A DNA stretch of 64,000 bases from Thalassotalea nanhaiensis (GTDB taxonomy: Bacteria; Pseudomonadota; Gammaproteobacteria; Enterobacterales; Alteromonadaceae), in contig NZ_CP134146.1 in assembly GCF_031583575.1 (NCBI RefSeq), forward strand, positions 186,001-250,000, written 5' to 3'. This document shows, piece after piece, positions 10,701 through 18,268 of this stretch; within the stretch, counting starts at the first letter, position 1; each line of letters opens with the position of its first letter. Under the pieces are notes generated by a model that worked only from the letters and a program-made list of their open reading frames with translations, searched no databases and was not told the DNA's origin. The translations under genes and the position numbers were made by a program.

Positions 10701-11725
10701 CGTATGACTATAACGCGCATAATCGATTAATATCAGCCGATAAGACGGGAACGGATTTAGATTTAACTTACGACCCTACGGGACGCTTAGAGAGTTTTAC
10801 GTTAAACACTGTTAAAACCAATTTTTTATATGATGGTGACGAGCTTGTCGCGGAATATAACAGTAGCGGTACGTTAATCAATCGCTATGTTCATGGCGTA
10901 GGCGTAGACGACCCACTAGTGTGGTACATTGGCTCAGGCACAAGCGAAACCCGTTATTTACTCGCAAATGCACAAGGCTCAATCATAGCAGAAACCGATA
11001 GCAGTGGCAGTGTCGCAAACATTCATGGCTACAGCGCGTTCGGCGAGCCGGATAATGTCAGTGATGCGCGTTTTAGGTATACTGGTCAAATATTGTTGCC
11101 TGGTACAGAGCTTTATTACTACAAAGCACGGATTTATCATCCAAAACTAGGTCGGTTTATGCAAACAGACCCGATTGGTTACGATGATGGGATGAATTGG
11201 TATGCTTATGTTGGGAATGATCCGGTTAATAATGCTGACCCAACAGGGAAGTTTCTGATAGGTGCTGGAGTAGGATTTGCACTAGATTTGACTGTACAAT
11301 TGATAGCTAATGGTGGAGACATAACCAAAGTCGATCCAGTTCAGCTAGCGGGCGCGACTGCAATGGGAGCAATAGGTGCCGGTATTGGTGCTCAGATCGC
11401 AAAGGCATCTAATGCAATTTCAGCAGCAACAAATAGTACTAAATTAGGTAGTGCAGTGAATGTAACCGCAAATACCGTAGCAGGAGTTACAACGGAGGGA
11501 GCCGCATCGGCTGTTAAAATTACGGTTGATGCAGTTGCAGGGACTAATTACGGTGAAGGTACTTCAGATAAAGTTGTAGGCTCTATCGGTGGTAGTGCTC
11601 AGAACGCTGCTGTGAATGAAGTAGTAAGTCATGCTACAGGTCAATCAAAATTAGGACAAGTAGCTGAAATAGGTGTTAAAGCTGTTGCAGCTATTACAGG
11701 CGCTTTAAAAGATGAAAAAAAGTAA
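7769..11725 (+). CDS. Secreted RHS/YD-repeat protein with variable C-terminal tip
   Basis: RHS-family protein of 1318 aa, starting with a Sec-type signal peptide (cleavage near TFA-EED). It has an AAGGAG ribosome site in the end of the protease gene. YD repeats (xxYDxxGRL type) run from about residue 380 to 1060. The RHS-associated core ends with the usual signature: RYTGQ, YYYKARIYHPKLGRFMQTDP, NWYAYVGNDP and a final DPTG at about residue 1160. The last 157 residues are Gly/Ala-rich with hydrophobic stretches and match no toxin fold that I recognise. In this family the shell encloses a C-terminal toxin, and a small downstream gene gives immunity. The signal peptide, and the lack of a PAAR or VgrG-type N-terminus, argue against type VI delivery. 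Family sure; toxin activity inferred. Confidence 0.85.
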   Translation: MKQLINASWLLLVSALTGQTFAEEDNEYIKPLEIVTDINGVDLNSGKYYPQFPALSIPAAPRLSFHTIQKFESRVDGTWSAGGNTRIESHSVTFGGSTSEFFECIDDDCIPERNTGSTLFGNMSGPFFLYTQGSTGVKVKYNVKAGIYPTNGVHYPNGTFYASEITYPDGEVISIDYTQNPSNYDQRPNKATSSLGYEMAFTYQSNSNGSLWAVIKRVTIAKTSAPSVILAENNYSSSNGTVTDALGRTWDYTGFTNSLYLPEHATNFSYKLPSNSANNISVSSAYLPYDDETHANFVTSVTRNGETYNYSYTPTSGIQYDPKKQFTQIDITGPDNYQRTIKLNASSGKSKSVQVASDTGSLGNETLYEYNLNKQLEKITYPEGNSVNIYYDGNGNITSKHVHAKPGSGLASIVTTANYDLSLPGLNAFRPTYTVDANNNRTDYTFDSLHGGMLTKLEPAGQNGMRRLTTNTYTSIGGYDRLTKTSICSGSECGTSKEFITEYTYWNNTHIVETVTERNYGNTLNKTTTYTYDGAGNKLSEDGPLSGLDDATYYRYDTTGRMTWEISPVNQQGVRVASKTTYRDQDNQPLKVEQGTLSSSTDTTLDVNLTTNYTYDSNDMPVKTTVNSDAATESVTQTSYTPRNLVDCQVIRMNPAIFASLPGSACSLGTAGTFGSDRITKNTYDNNGRVTKTISGYNTIDEAIDIEIAYTGNGQADYKKDGNGNLTNYTYDGVDRLSRTTFPDNTYELNTYDTNGNVETLRKRDGVVLTHTYDALNLKTQTTIPNESALVFTYDNFDRPKTSTRDSSVVSNTYDDLGRLLTSTTNNKTLSYLYDVAGRRIRLTHPDGFYIIYDYDSSGALTAIKESGTKELVGYDYNELGQLVSMTRNNGVVSTLDHDELGRLTDFAHGSINASSFNYNPASQITYRTASNASFQISIPSVGEQAYTPNNLNQYTNVAGNSLSYDLTGNLINYDGWTYDYNAHNRLISADKTGTDLDLTYDPTGRLESFTLNTVKTNFLYDGDELVAEYNSSGTLINRYVHGVGVDDPLVWYIGSGTSETRYLLANAQGSIIAETDSSGSVANIHGYSAFGEPDNVSDARFRYTGQILLPGTELYYYKARIYHPKLGRFMQTDPIGYDDGMNWYAYVGNDPVNNADPTGKFLIGAGVGFALDLTVQLIANGGDITKVDPVQLAGATAMGAIGAGIGAQIAKASNAISAATNSTKLGSAVNVTANTVAGVTTEGAASAVKITVDAVAGTNYGEGTSDKVVGSIGGSAQNAAVNEVVSHATGQSKLGQVAEIGVKAVAAITGALKDEKK

Positions 11726-12017
11726 AATTAATTTAAAACTAATCTTAAGAAGATATTCATACTTCTCGACTTTTGTGCTGGTGGTGGCAATTGGCTCGTT
11801 TATATCTCATTTCACGCTAGAAGACTTTTCTTGGAAAGTCTTCATAATTAGTATCTCAGCTGTTATTGGTTGTGCTAGTGTCACCCTATTGCCAGTTGAT
11901 ATAATAAAAGCTAGAAAAGATCGAAGGATGTGTGAAAGGGTAAATCTTGATTTTGATAAATTTAGTATGATGAAAGAAGTGGATAAAGAAAGTATTAGGA
12001 AAGAATATTGTGAATAA
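11712..12017 (+). CDS. Small membrane protein, candidate immunity protein for the RHS tip
   Basis: 101 aa, overlapping the end of the RHS gene by 14 bp, the classic position for an immunity gene. A basic N-terminus is followed by two hydrophobic segments (about residues 17-35 and 42-60), then a charged cytoplasmic tail rich in Lys, Arg and Glu. No family recognised. A membrane-bound immunity protein would fit a hydrophobic, possibly membrane-acting toxin tip. Function inferred from position only. Confidence 0.6.
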   Translation: MKKSKINLKLILRRYSYFSTFVLVVAIGSFISHFTLEDFSWKVFIISISAVIGCASVTLLPVDIIKARKDRRMCERVNLDFDKFSMMKEVDKESIRKEYCE

Positions 12018-12031
12018 ACATAACTGATTAT

Positions 12032-12064
12032 TTTGAATCCAAAGCTTCGCTAGTCGGGGCTTTT
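12032..12064 (+). terminator. Terminator-like element T1, first copy
   Basis: A hairpin AAAGC...GGGGCTTT followed by T residues ends the RHS-immunity operon. The 33-bp element, beginning TTTTGAATCCAAAGC, recurs at 15683-15715 with two mismatches. Confidence 0.7.
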
Positions 12065-12157
12065 TATTAGCATAAAGAAGATTGATTCAATTGTATTTTT
12101 TAATGAAATAGAGATATATATACTGTCACTAAGAGCTATTAACTAAGTTCATTACAA

Positions 12158-14728
12158 ATGGAGTCGAATTTGAGCGATGTAAACAAAGGAATAATTGATT
12201 GGGTTAATGCCCAGCCGTACTGGGTGCAATTAGCAGTATCAAAGGTCTATGGGCAAACAGAGATTAAAAACGAGCTTATCGATGAACTGCTTGCTCTATT
12301 GAAAACGCCTGAAGGTCAATCAAAAGATACACAAGTCGATTTAACACCATTTTTTAAAAGCGCCTTTGATGATAATGGTGATATTCGTATTCATTCCATT
12401 GGAGAAATTGAAGGTATTGATGCGTTAGCACCTCGAACTCCACTTCCATTTGCACATAATTTATCGGTTATTTACGGTAATAACGGATCTGGTAAATCAG
12501 GGTACGCTCGAATTCTAAAAAAGTTGTGCGGCAAGCCAAATGCGGCAGAACTTCAACCAAACGTATTCAAAGAGTTACCTCAGAATAGACAATGTAAAGT
12601 CGAAGCTTCAATAAATGGTGATGATAAAACCTTCTTATGGCAGGCAAATGAAAATCCCGCTCAAGAACTTACCACAGTTGATGTTTTTGATAGTCAGACG
12701 GGTTTTTTCTATATAGATAAAGAGCAAGAAATTAATTATGTCCCAAACGAAGTGGCACTTTTCGAGCAATTAGTTTCTATTTATCAACAACTGCAACAAA
12801 AGCTTAAGGGAGAGTTAGGGGCTATAGGTTCTGTACTTCCCGCAAAGCCTGCTGATTATGGAGACACGAAATACATTAAGGGAATGTTTGAACGCTTAAA
12901 GCACGATACAGATATAAATACTGTAGAAGAATTCTATAAATTTTCAGTTGAAGATAAGGCCGCTTTGGTACAACTAGGTGAGCGATTATCAGCTTCGCCA
13001 ACTGACTTAGCAGTAAAGAAACAAAAGCGGAAAACTCAACTCGAAAATATACTTAATAATGTGATGAAGGCTGCCAAACATGTCTCTAATATTTCAGTTG
13101 AACGTATTAAACAGTTGGAACTAGACGCTAAGACAAAACGAGAAATAGCTCAGCAAGGTGCTAATGCAATTGTCACAGAAACAAGTTTTGATGGTTTTGG
13201 CACAGAAATATGGAAAGCTATGTGGGAAGCTGCGAGAAATTACTCTAAACGTAGTGCTTACCCTGAAGCTGAATATCCTTATGTAGAACAAGGTTCCAAA
13301 TGTGTTTTATGTGAACAAGAACTTGATGAGTCAGCAAGGAAACGGTTAGAAAAATTTGAAAGCTATGTTGCGGGTGAGCTTGAGTCGTCTGCTACGCTTG
13401 CAGAAACTGCTCTTAAGGATGTTTTGGATAAACTACCAACAAAACCAGAAGAGCAAACTATTGTAATGTCTCTTCAAGCCGCTCAATTGGATGAACGTGA
13501 ATGGCTTCCCATATTTAAAGGTGTTTGGGGGAATATTCAAGATGTCGTTTCCAATGCAAAGGATAAAGAGCGAGAAATACACAAATATTATGATCTTGCC
13601 CCCGACACTTTCAAACCCATTCAATCCATCATTGAGAGTTTAGAGCAAGAGGTAGAACAACATCAAAAAGATGCTGTGGAATTTGATAAAAATAACCTGA
13701 TTAATCACATTAACGAATTGAAGTCTAAAGAATGGGCTAGTAGCTATGTTGATGCTGTTAAAGATGAAATATCAAACCTTAAGGAGAAACAAAAAATTAG
13801 CGAGTGGCTTAAGTCAGTTAATACGGCAGCAGTTTCAAAAGAAGCTGGGCGAGTATCTGAAATCTTAGTAACTGAAGCGTTTGTTGACAGGTTCAACAAT
13901 GAGTTAATTCTCCTAGGTGCGTCAAAAGTAACGGTAGAACTTGTAAAGACTAGGCCAAAGCTTGGACGTGTTTATCATAAAGTTCAACTTCAAGGACTAA
14001 ATCATCAGCATAGTCGAAGTAAAGCAATGAGTGTTTTAAGTGAAGGTGAACAAAGAATAGTATCTTTGGCAGCATTTCTTGCTGATGTTGGAAGTAAACC
14101 TAATTCAGCTCCTTTTATTTTTGATGATCCTATATCGTCATTAGATCAAACCTATGAAGAGCACACTGCAAAGCGATTGGTTTCTTTGAGTGAAAATAGG
14201 CAAGTCATTGTGTTTACTCATAGGCTCAGTTTGCTAGGTCAATTGATTGACAATGGTAATGCTGAATGTCGATATATTAGAAGGGAGCCATGGGGGTGTG
14301 GTGAACATGGTGATATTCCACTTTTCGGTAAAAAGCCTGTTAATGCTGTTAAAGACCTTAAAAATAACAGGCTTAGCGTTGCAAGAAAAATGTATGATTC
14401 GCATGGATTTGATAACTACTATCCCTTGGCAAAAGCAATTTGTAGCGACTTTAGAATTCTTTTAGAAAGAATTGTTGAGACAGAACTTCTGGCTGATGTC
14501 ATCAAGAGACATAGGCGAGATATTCATACTAAAAATAAAATTAATTTACTGGCAAAAATTACGAAAGATGATTGCGAACTTATTGAAAAATTGATGAGTG
14601 ATTTTTCGTGTTTTGAGCATAGTCAATCAGACGAGTCTCCGGTAGAGATACCAGAGCCAGATATATTAGAAAGCTATTTGGATAGTATTATCATCTGGCA
14701 TGAAGCTTTTAAAACGAGAGTGCATTAA
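12158..14728 (+). CDS. RloC-like AAA ATPase with zinc hook
   Basis: 856-aa SMC/Rad50-type ATPase of the AAA_13 kind. Walker A is YGNNGSGKS (residues 106-114). A coiled-coil insertion carries a CxxC zinc hook (C382, C385). The ABC signature is LSEGEQ (628 region) and Walker B is FIFDD (653-657) with the D-loop SSLDQ. The C-terminal part has an R-x3-E (R766, E770) and a later His (about 821), reminiscent of the PrrC/RloC anticodon-nuclease triad but with wider spacing, so nuclease activity is uncertain. Such proteins are typically anti-phage abortive-infection factors. No restriction-modification genes are adjacent. ATG 12158 lacks a ribosome site; TTG 12170 has GGAG 6 nt upstream and may be the true start. 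Confidence 0.7.
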   Translation: MESNLSDVNKGIIDWVNAQPYWVQLAVSKVYGQTEIKNELIDELLALLKTPEGQSKDTQVDLTPFFKSAFDDNGDIRIHSIGEIEGIDALAPRTPLPFAHNLSVIYGNNGSGKSGYARILKKLCGKPNAAELQPNVFKELPQNRQCKVEASINGDDKTFLWQANENPAQELTTVDVFDSQTGFFYIDKEQEINYVPNEVALFEQLVSIYQQLQQKLKGELGAIGSVLPAKPADYGDTKYIKGMFERLKHDTDINTVEEFYKFSVEDKAALVQLGERLSASPTDLAVKKQKRKTQLENILNNVMKAAKHVSNISVERIKQLELDAKTKREIAQQGANAIVTETSFDGFGTEIWKAMWEAARNYSKRSAYPEAEYPYVEQGSKCVLCEQELDESARKRLEKFESYVAGELESSATLAETALKDVLDKLPTKPEEQTIVMSLQAAQLDEREWLPIFKGVWGNIQDVVSNAKDKEREIHKYYDLAPDTFKPIQSIIESLEQEVEQHQKDAVEFDKNNLINHINELKSKEWASSYVDAVKDEISNLKEKQKISEWLKSVNTAAVSKEAGRVSEILVTEAFVDRFNNELILLGASKVTVELVKTRPKLGRVYHKVQLQGLNHQHSRSKAMSVLSEGEQRIVSLAAFLADVGSKPNSAPFIFDDPISSLDQTYEEHTAKRLVSLSENRQVIVFTHRLSLLGQLIDNGNAECRYIRREPWGCGEHGDIPLFGKKPVNAVKDLKNNRLSVARKMYDSHGFDNYYPLAKAICSDFRILLERIVETELLADVIKRHRRDIHTKNKINLLAKITKDDCELIEKLMSDFSCFEHSQSDESPVEIPEPDILESYLDSIIIWHEAFKTRVH

Positions 14729-14760
14729 CCTTAAAATATGGCGCTAACTCCTAAAGTTTT

Positions 14761-14794
14761 CTCTCAATTTCAAAGCCAGCGGAAGCTGGTTTTG
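14761..14794 (+). terminator. Terminator element T2, first copy
   Basis: CCAGC-GGAA-GCTGG stem-loop followed by TTTTG, just after the ATPase gene. The 34-bp element recurs at 15744-15777 with two mismatches, one of which changes a stem C to T but keeps a T-G pair. Confidence 0.7.
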
Positions 14795-14861
14795 TCTTCT
14801 TAAGTAAAAATAAATCTTTTACCCACCATTAAAAGCTAGAACAACTTCGATTTTTTGAAGT

Positions 14862-14890
14862 GGTAAATTTATTTCGCAAAGGTGGTAAAA
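14862..14890. repeat. 29-bp element R, first copy
   Basis: Begins GGTAAATTTATTTCG and ends TGGTAAAA. It matches 15856-15884 at 27 of 29 positions and sits at a similar distance from T2 in both copies (101 and 112 bp). Function unknown. Confidence 0.65.
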
Positions 14891-15063
14891 CTTTTTCGCT
14901 GAGATGGAAAGGTTTTATCGGAAAGCTGGTAAAGTAGGTGCGGAATATACACATATAAGCAATAGTGTCAAAGTTACTTTAGAAATGATATGTTTTTTAG
15001 TGTATGGGTAGCTATTCTCATTTATCTTATTACTTATTTGTGGACAAAATCGGAATTGAATTT

Positions 15064-15270
15064 ATGAAAATATTAACGGATAAGCTTATTGTTGATGCTG
15101 TTAACTGCCTTTGGTGTGTTGATGCATGTCCTCCGACAACTGAGCGTGTAGTAAAAGAAATTCATCATTTTGATTTAAAGCGCGTCAGGGGGGCTTTAGA
15201 AAGGGCGGCTGAAAGAGGAAAACTTATATCATCTAATGGCTATTGGACGCCTACTAGAAAAGGGATTTAG
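15064..15270 (+). CDS. Small winged-helix-like protein
   Basis: 68 aa from ATG 15064, with GGA about 9 nt upstream. An alternative ATG at 15004 would add 20 residues but has no ribosome site. The pattern of two helices, a basic helix (RVRGALERAAERGKL) and a short wing (SSNGYWTPTRKG) resembles small winged-helix DNA-binding proteins. It contains three Cys (CLWC, DAC), possibly metal or redox ligands. No family recognised. Confidence 0.45.
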   Translation: MKILTDKLIVDAVNCLWCVDACPPTTERVVKEIHHFDLKRVRGALERAAERGKLISSNGYWTPTRKGI

Positions 15271-15278
15271 AACAAACC

Positions 15279-15341
15279 TTCTACGGGCAAATTATTTTGT
15301 AACTTTTAACTCTTACGGGCAAACTTTTTTGTCATTTCACA
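15279..15341. repeat. Pair of 23-bp direct repeats, candidate transposase-binding sites
   Basis: TACGGGCAAA occurs at 15282-15291 and 15314-15323, 32 bp apart. Read on the minus strand, two 23-bp units (around ACAAAA..A.TTTGCCCGTA) agree at 18 positions, and the outer one is preceded by TGTGAA. The layout (terminal TGT, then about 22-bp repeated sites) is what a Tn7-like end looks like. The partner end is outside the window, so this stays a candidate. Confidence 0.4.
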
Positions 15342-15455
15342 AGTCTCTGATTTAATAAGACCTGATGATAATCATAGTTATGTTTCTAGTGCTCCTTAAG
15401 TTTGGGTATCTGGCAGAATTGAATCTAAAAATTTAGATAAGTAACAGGAAACAGC

Positions 15456-15677
15456 ATGAAATTTAAAAAAAAGCAGCATAGAGATATATTTGAAGTTTTT
15501 AAGATGATCTTTGGTTTAATGTTTATTTTTTCCGCTATAAGAACAGGAATTAATATATCCAATGATGGATTTGAATATATTACTATAGGTAGCATTTTAT
15601 TAGGTCTACTGATCATGTTTATTGGTTCGCTTATTGCTTCTTGGGCGATTATTTATTTTGGTGATAAAGGAAATTAG
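15456..15677 (+). CDS. Small two-segment membrane protein, possible orphan immunity protein
   Basis: 73 aa with a Lys-rich N-terminus and two hydrophobic segments (about residues 17-34 and 43-66). The ribosome site is CAGGAAACAGC before ATG. No family recognised. Like the 101-aa protein beside the RHS gene, it is short, has two membrane segments and is followed by the same T1 terminator element. It may therefore be an older immunity gene left after its toxin tip was replaced; this is inference from layout. Confidence 0.55.
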   Translation: MKFKKKQHRDIFEVFKMIFGLMFIFSAIRTGINISNDGFEYITIGSILLGLLIMFIGSLIASWAIIYFGDKGN

Positions 15678-15682
15678 TATAT

Positions 15683-15715
15683 TTTTGAATCCAAAGCCTT
15701 GCTAGTCGGGGCTTT
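15683..15715 (+). terminator. Terminator-like element T1, second copy
   Basis: Agrees with 12032-12064 at 31 of 33 positions. It ends the 73-aa gene; the hairpin is AAAGCC...GGGCTTT, with a poorer T-run than in copy one. Confidence 0.65.
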
Positions 15716-15743
15716 GATTCAACCTCGCAATCAATAAAGTTTG

Positions 15744-15777
15744 CTCTCAATCTCAAAGTCAGCGGAAGCTGGTTTTG
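15744..15777 (+). terminator. Terminator element T2, second copy
   Basis: TCAGC-GGAA-GCTGG hairpin plus TTTTG, matching 14761-14794 at 32 of 34 positions. Confidence 0.65.
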
Positions 15778-15855
15778 CCGTTTTAACCGTTAATAAAAAA
15801 TCACCTTTCTAAAAACTGTTAATCAAATACTTCATCTTTGGTTTTTATCAGAGGA

Positions 15856-15884
15856 GGTAAATTTATTTCGTAAAGCTGGTAAAA
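15856..15884. repeat. 29-bp element R, second copy
   Basis: Matches 14862-14890 at 27 of 29 positions (GGTAAATTTATTTCG core). Confidence 0.65.
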
Positions 15885-16035
15885 GTCAATTAGCGCTATT
15901 TGCGCACAGCGTGTGTGCTTGCTACCCGAAAAGAACGATTATATATCCGAACATGCAAAGTTGGTTAATGAACTGTTAACATAAACGAAAACGGGACCTT
16001 TTAATCCTTATTTTCTGATCAGTTGACGTAAACCA

Positions 16036-18114
16036 ATGAAATTATTTCAAAAGCACAATAATAAAAACGTTCAAGTTAAAGGCGTTGCTAAAATCTCAAT
16101 AGTACTAGCTTTGTTGTACACGCTGGCAGGCAACGCTAGCGAAGTCGATACTACTATTGAGAGAATAACCATATCCAACTCACGTTCAGCACAAGTATTA
16201 AATGAGGTCCCTCGCGCTATTGAGTTGATAGACACTGAAGATATAGAACGTGTGCAAGTTGATCATATACAACAAGTACTCAATCAAGAGGCGGGGGTTT
16301 TTCTTAACCGTAACTCAGGACAAGAAATGTTATTAGCTATACGCTCACCTGTATTAACAGGGGCTGGTGCTTGTGGCAGCTTTTTAACATTGGAAAATGG
16401 TATTGCCCTGCGGCCCAATGGCTTTTGTAATGTTAATGAGCTGTTTGAAAGTCATTATGAAATGGCACAAAGAATAGAAATAATTAAAGGTCCTACGTCA
16501 GTATATTACGGTAGTAATGGTTTACATGGGGCTATTAATATTATTCAGCCAGCATCTTTAACACGATCACCATTTATTAAAGCAACATTTGGAGAATGGG
16601 ATTACAAACAATTATCTTTTTTAGCCAATAGCGATAATGTAGCTATCTCATCTTCATTATCACACGATGGCGGCTATCGAGATGATTCGGGATTTGATCA
16701 ACAAAAAGTTTCGTTAACACACCTTTATCAAGCTGATGAGTTTGATTTAGAAACCTTTATTACTGCAACCAATTTAAATCAAGAAACAGCTGGCTATATT
16801 GTTGGCAAAGATAGTTACAAAGATGAAGAAATACGGAAGTCGAACCCAAACCCTGAAGCTTATCGAGATGCAAGTGCGATTAGGCTCTCTCAACGGTATT
16901 CCTTTTCCAATGGTTTAGTTATTTCCCCTTTTGCCAGATATAGTGAAATGGAGTTTTTACAGCATTTTATTCCAGGTAAACCCGTAGAAAAAAACAAACA
17001 TCATAGCTTTGGATTACAGAGCCAATATCAAATTAAGCTTATGGATAACACCATAATAAACCTAGGTTTGGATGCCGAGTATGCAGAAATAGCGTTAGTT
17101 GAGGAGCAGTTTTCTCCAACCGAAGGCTCTGCATTTTTACAAGCCACAATACCTGTAGGAAAACATTATGATTACGAAGTTGAGGCTACAACCCTAGCGT
17201 CCTTTGTCAGTTTACAACATCCATTATCGAGTCAATGGCAAATTGATACTGGTATACGACTTGAATCCATTACTTTCGATTATCAAAACAAAATGAATAC
17301 AGGTAGGGTTGATGAACAAGGTAATACGTGTGGGTTTGGTGGATGTCGCTTTAATCGTCCTGAAAATAGTAAAGATGAATTTACTATTGCATCACCGAAA
17401 CTCGGGTTAATTTATAATAATGAAAGTTATTCTGGATACGTTAATGTCAGCCACGGTTTTAGAGCGCCACAAGCAACAGAGCTGTATCGATTACAACGAG
17501 AGCAAATGACGTCGGAATTAGAGGCTGAAGAATTAATTGCACTAGATGGTGGTTGGCAGACTTCATTCTCAGGAGCACAGCTAAATTTATCCGCTTACAA
17601 GTATGAAAAATCAAATGTTATTTTACGTGATAACGATTACTTTTATGTAAGTGATGGAGAAACTGAGCATACAGGTATTGAACTTTCTTTAGATGCCCCG
17701 TTATTAGATTCCATTAACTTAAAAAGCAATATTAGTTACAGTAAGCATCAATATAAAAATAACCCCAATTTAAGTGACCAAAATATCATTGATAATGATA
17801 TTGCTAATGCACCTAGATGGCTTGCTAATATATTTGCAAGCTATCAGCACACGCAGTGGCAATTTGAATTACATGGCCAGTTTGTTGGAAAGTACTATTT
17901 AAACGCAGAAAATACGTCGAAATACTCAGGCCACACCTTAGTGCATGCACGAGCAAAATACGAATACTTAACTGATTTAAGTTTCTTTTTTAATTTAGAA
18001 AATTTACTCGATACTGATTACGCCGAAAGAGCTAACTACACTAGCTTTACTCAAGAACGATACTTTCCTGGTATGCCAAGAAATATCAAATTTTCAGTGT
18101 ATTATAGTTTTTAG
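16036..18114 (+). CDS. TonB-dependent outer-membrane receptor
   Basis: 692-aa receptor: a signal peptide (hydrophobic to about residue 35), a plug domain (residues about 50-170, with RIEIIKGPTSVYYGSNGLHGAINII) and a beta-barrel ending in the aromatic outer-membrane signature (KFSVYYSF). The length and the Cys pair in the plug (GACGSF, GFCNV) resemble siderophore or vitamin receptors rather than the large polymer receptors later in the window, but the substrate cannot be told from sequence. It stands alone between the RHS-associated region and a minus-strand gene. Confidence 0.88.
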   Translation: MKLFQKHNNKNVQVKGVAKISIVLALLYTLAGNASEVDTTIERITISNSRSAQVLNEVPRAIELIDTEDIERVQVDHIQQVLNQEAGVFLNRNSGQEMLLAIRSPVLTGAGACGSFLTLENGIALRPNGFCNVNELFESHYEMAQRIEIIKGPTSVYYGSNGLHGAINIIQPASLTRSPFIKATFGEWDYKQLSFLANSDNVAISSSLSHDGGYRDDSGFDQQKVSLTHLYQADEFDLETFITATNLNQETAGYIVGKDSYKDEEIRKSNPNPEAYRDASAIRLSQRYSFSNGLVISPFARYSEMEFLQHFIPGKPVEKNKHHSFGLQSQYQIKLMDNTIINLGLDAEYAEIALVEEQFSPTEGSAFLQATIPVGKHYDYEVEATTLASFVSLQHPLSSQWQIDTGIRLESITFDYQNKMNTGRVDEQGNTCGFGGCRFNRPENSKDEFTIASPKLGLIYNNESYSGYVNVSHGFRAPQATELYRLQREQMTSELEAEELIALDGGWQTSFSGAQLNLSAYKYEKSNVILRDNDYFYVSDGETEHTGIELSLDAPLLDSINLKSNISYSKHQYKNNPNLSDQNIIDNDIANAPRWLANIFASYQHTQWQFELHGQFVGKYYLNAENTSKYSGHTLVHARAKYEYLTDLSFFFNLENLLDTDYAERANYTSFTQERYFPGMPRNIKFSVYYSF

Positions 18115-18268
18115 TAATGGCTACCCTTTTAATGAGCACGCATAATTTAAATGGAATCATTTCTAATTCAGCTAGGATTTATGTCTGCTGTGCGAAGCTT
18201 CTGGCTAAATTTACATGTAAGCGACATAACTAAATCATATCGCCTACATCATTTGTATGCCTGACTAG

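Larger units (their letters stand above)
14729..15063. other. Gene-free interval with terminator and repeat
   Basis: Holds terminator T2 (14761-14794), a 29-bp AT-rich element at 14862-14890 that recurs at 15856-15884, and further GGTAAA-type sequence to about 14940. No gene is seen. Confidence 0.55.
15678..16035. other. Intergenic interval carrying second copies of T1, T2 and R
   Basis: T1 at 15683-15715, T2 at 15744-15777 and R at 15856-15884 lie in the same order as around the ATPase gene, but with only 28 bp between T1 and T2. The rest, up to the TonB receptor gene, has no visible gene. Confidence 0.65.

Noticed and set aside
14738-14800. Integron attC site at the repeated hairpins T1 and T2
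   Set aside because: The hairpins are short with T-runs and lack paired GTTRRRY/RYYYAAC core sites and the imperfect long stem of attC; terminators explain them better.
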